A program made the position numbers and the translations under genes. A DNA stretch of 7,259 nucleotides, from NCBI GenBank assembly GCA_964403545.1, contig CAYOGN010000039.1, positions 1 through 7,259 on the forward strand. Reading direction: 5' to 3'. This document shows, in pieces, positions 5,763 through 7,259 of this stretch (position 1 is its first letter; each line of letters begins with the position of its first letter). This stretch comes from VYFG01 sp964403545. GTDB lineage: Bacteria; Pseudomonadota; Gammaproteobacteria; Arenicellales; Poriferihabitantaceae. A model generated the notes under the pieces. It was not told the origin of the DNA. It saw only the letters and a program-made list of their open reading frames with translations, and did not search any database.

Positions 5763-7216
5763 CACCGATGATAATTTGGTGCTTCCTTAACGATAGAAAC
5801 ATCATGGACATGGCTTTCATTGATTCCGGCGTTGGTAATTCGAACAAATTTGGTTTTACCCCGCATTAACGCCACGCTGGCATTTCCGGTATAGCCCATA
5901 CTTGCGCGAAGCCCGCCGGACAATTGATGCAAAATGTTAATCATCGGTCCTTTATAAGGTACCCTGCCCTCTATCCCTTCAGGTACCAACTTGTCCGCAC
6001 TATCCACATTATCCTGAAAATAGCGGTCTTTGGAACCCTTCTGCATGGCACCAACCGAGCCCATGCCGCGATAAGATTTATAAGACAACCCCTGATACAT
6101 TTCTATCTCTCCAGGGGCTTCATCCGTACCGGCAAGCATTCCGCCCAGCATCACCGAATACGCCCCGGCTGCAATACATTTGGCGATATCCCCGGAGTAA
6201 CGGATGCCGCCATCGGCAATAAATGGAACATCGGTGCCGGCCAGTCCTTTGGCGACCTGCATAATTGCATGAATCTGTGGAACACCCACACCGGCAACCA
6301 TACGGGTGGTACAAATTGATCCGGGGCCGATGCCGACCTTGACCGCATCTGCTCCCGCATCCACCAGATCTCTAGCCGCTTCGGCGGTAGCGATGTTGCC
6401 CCCGATGACCTCCACATCATATTCTTTCTTGATCATGGCAACGCGTTCCAGCACGCCTTTGGAATGTCCATGGGCAGTGTCTACTACGATGGCATCAACA
6501 CCGGCATTTACCAGTAACTCAACGCGCTCGTCGGTTCCTTCGCTCACGCCCACCGCCGCCGCAACCATCAATCGCCCATGAGCATCTTTACAGGCATTGG
6601 GAAAGTCGCTCGATTTCTGGATATCCTTTACCGTTACCAGCCCCTTCAGATTGCCCGATTTATCCACCACCAGTAATTTTTCAATCCGATGTTTGTGCAA
6701 CAAAGCCTCGATTTCTTCAGCTTTGGCACCTTCCCCTACCGTGACAATGCGATCTCCGCCGGTCATGACCTCGGTCACCGGCGTGGTTATATTGCGCTCG
6801 AACCGGAGATCGCGGTTAGTCACTATGCCTATCGCACGAGGACCGTCCATCACCGGCACACCCGAAATATTGTATTGGCGCATTAGCGCAAGGACATCGC
6901 TGACCCGGGCCGATTTGCTCACCGTGACCGGGTCGATGATCACCCCACTTTCAAACTTCTTGACCCGGGTAACTTCTTTCGCCTGTAATGCCGGGGTAAA
7001 ATTTCGATGAATCACCCCCACCCCACCTTCCTGGGCGAGACAAATCGCAGCACTGGCACCGGTGACGGTATCCATAGCGGCCGAAAGTAGCGGTATGTTG
7101 ATGTTCAGGTTGCGGGTGAACCGGGTTGTCAAGTCCACTTCTCGTGGCAAAACATCGGATTTGGCGGGGACGAGCAGAATGTCGTCAAAGGTAAGCGCAG
7201 TTTCTATATGTTCCAT
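5762..7216 (-). CDS. guaB: Inosine-5'-monophosphate dehydrogenase
   Basis: GuaB oxidises IMP to XMP with NAD+, the first committed step toward GMP. The 484-residue protein (488 in E. coli) is a TIM barrel interrupted by two CBS domains (about 91-145 and 150-205), which bind purine nucleotides and regulate the enzyme in other members. Catalytic Cys302 lies in the loop GPGSICTTR. Also visible are SAAMDTVT (45-52), DGGIRYSGD (335-343), SYRGMGS (381-387) and the flap DRYFQ (397-401). The start is placed at ATG 7216-7214, giving MEHIETALTFDD, which lines up with the E. coli N-terminus MLRIAKEALTFDD. An upstream in-frame TTG at 7234 would add six residues that lie over a promoter -10 box and is rejected. 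There is no Shine-Dalgarno site. The stop overlaps the guaA start. Confidence 0.97.
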   Translation of the reverse strand: MEHIETALTFDDILLVPAKSDVLPREVDLTTRFTRNLNINIPLLSAAMDTVTGASAAICLAQEGGVGVIHRNFTPALQAKEVTRVKKFESGVIIDPVTVSKSARVSDVLALMRQYNISGVPVMDGPRAIGIVTNRDLRFERNITTPVTEVMTGGDRIVTVGEGAKAEEIEALLHKHRIEKLLVVDKSGNLKGLVTVKDIQKSSDFPNACKDAHGRLMVAAAVGVSEGTDERVELLVNAGVDAIVVDTAHGHSKGVLERVAMIKKEYDVEVIGGNIATAEAARDLVDAGADAVKVGIGPGSICTTRMVAGVGVPQIHAIMQVAKGLAGTDVPFIADGGIRYSGDIAKCIAAGAYSVMLGGMLAGTDEAPGEIEMYQGLSYKSYRGMGSVGAMQKGSKDRYFQDNVDSADKLVPEGIEGRVPYKGPMINILHQLSGGLRASMGYTGNASVALMRGKTKFVRITNAGINESHVHDVSIVKEAPNYHR

Positions 7217-7222
7217 CGACAG

Positions 7223-7251
7223 ATTATACAGCAATCTGTTTTTTGTCTGAA
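7223..7251 (-). promoter_or_regulatory. Sigma70-type promoter for guaB-guaA-tadA
   Basis: On the minus strand a TTCAGA -35 (7251-7246, 4 of 6 matches to TTGACA) is followed after 17 bases by a perfect TATAAT -10 (7228-7223). Seven bases beyond the -10 is the A of the chosen guaB ATG (7216). The transcript may therefore have almost no 5' leader, consistent with the lack of a ribosome site. Only 43 bases upstream of guaB are visible, so a further promoter could lie outside the window. Confidence 0.6.
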
Positions 7252-7259
7252 CCGAAAAG

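Noticed and set aside
5924..7010. Several plus-strand ORFs of 90-137 codons across guaB
   Set aside because: They are antisense shadows of the fully conserved guaB frame, with no ribosome sites or protein features.
7217..7234. Longer guaB beginning at TTG 7234
   Set aside because: The added codons lie over the TATAAT box, there is no ribosome site, and GuaB alignment supports the ATG at 7216.

Overview
The window looks like an ordinary chromosomal segment of a gammaproteobacterium of moderate GC content. PotF, PotG, GuaB, GuaA and TadA can all be compared by eye with their Escherichia coli counterparts over their whole visible length. The guaB-guaA-tadA order and the pairing of a Sco1/SenC protein with a PCuAC copper chaperone are common in free-living, aerobically respiring gammaproteobacteria. 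I cannot place the organism more finely from the sequence alone. I see no mobile element, phage gene, CRISPR array, tRNA or rRNA, and no coding sequence looks broken.

Layout. (1) Positions 1-2246, minus strand: the first two genes of a putrescine-type ABC importer, potF (periplasmic binding protein) then potG (ATPase, cut by the window edge). They are separated by a strong stem-loop directly after the potF stop. The permease genes (potH, potI) would be expected beyond position 1. (2) Positions 2247-2610: a 364-base divergent intergenic region. On the minus side it holds a possible 59-codon leader ORF with an excellent Shine-Dalgarno site and an internal GC hairpin. On the plus side it holds a TATAAT box, a 35-codon ORF that overlaps the next start by ATGA, and a 9-bp inverted repeat. 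(3) Positions 2611-3683, plus strand: a two-gene copper-delivery operon, a Sco1/SenC-like thioredoxin-fold protein followed by a PCuAC chaperone, joined by an ATGA overlap. (4) Positions 3708-7216, minus strand: guaB, guaA and tadA in one tight operon, convergent with the copper operon.

How the genes work together. PotF captures a polyamine in the periplasm and PotG powers its import. Sco1 and PCuAC most likely pass Cu(I) to the CuA centre of cytochrome c oxidase. GuaB converts IMP to XMP and GuaA converts XMP to GMP. TadA, an unrelated step carried on the same message, makes inosine at position 34 of tRNA-Arg(ACG).

The most notable features are regulatory. A good sigma70-type promoter sits so close to guaB that the message may start at the ATG. 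Five of the seven gene starts lack a Shine-Dalgarno site while both pot genes have one. The potF/sco1 intergenic region carries two unexplained small ORFs and hairpins. I found no convincing novel multi-gene system here.
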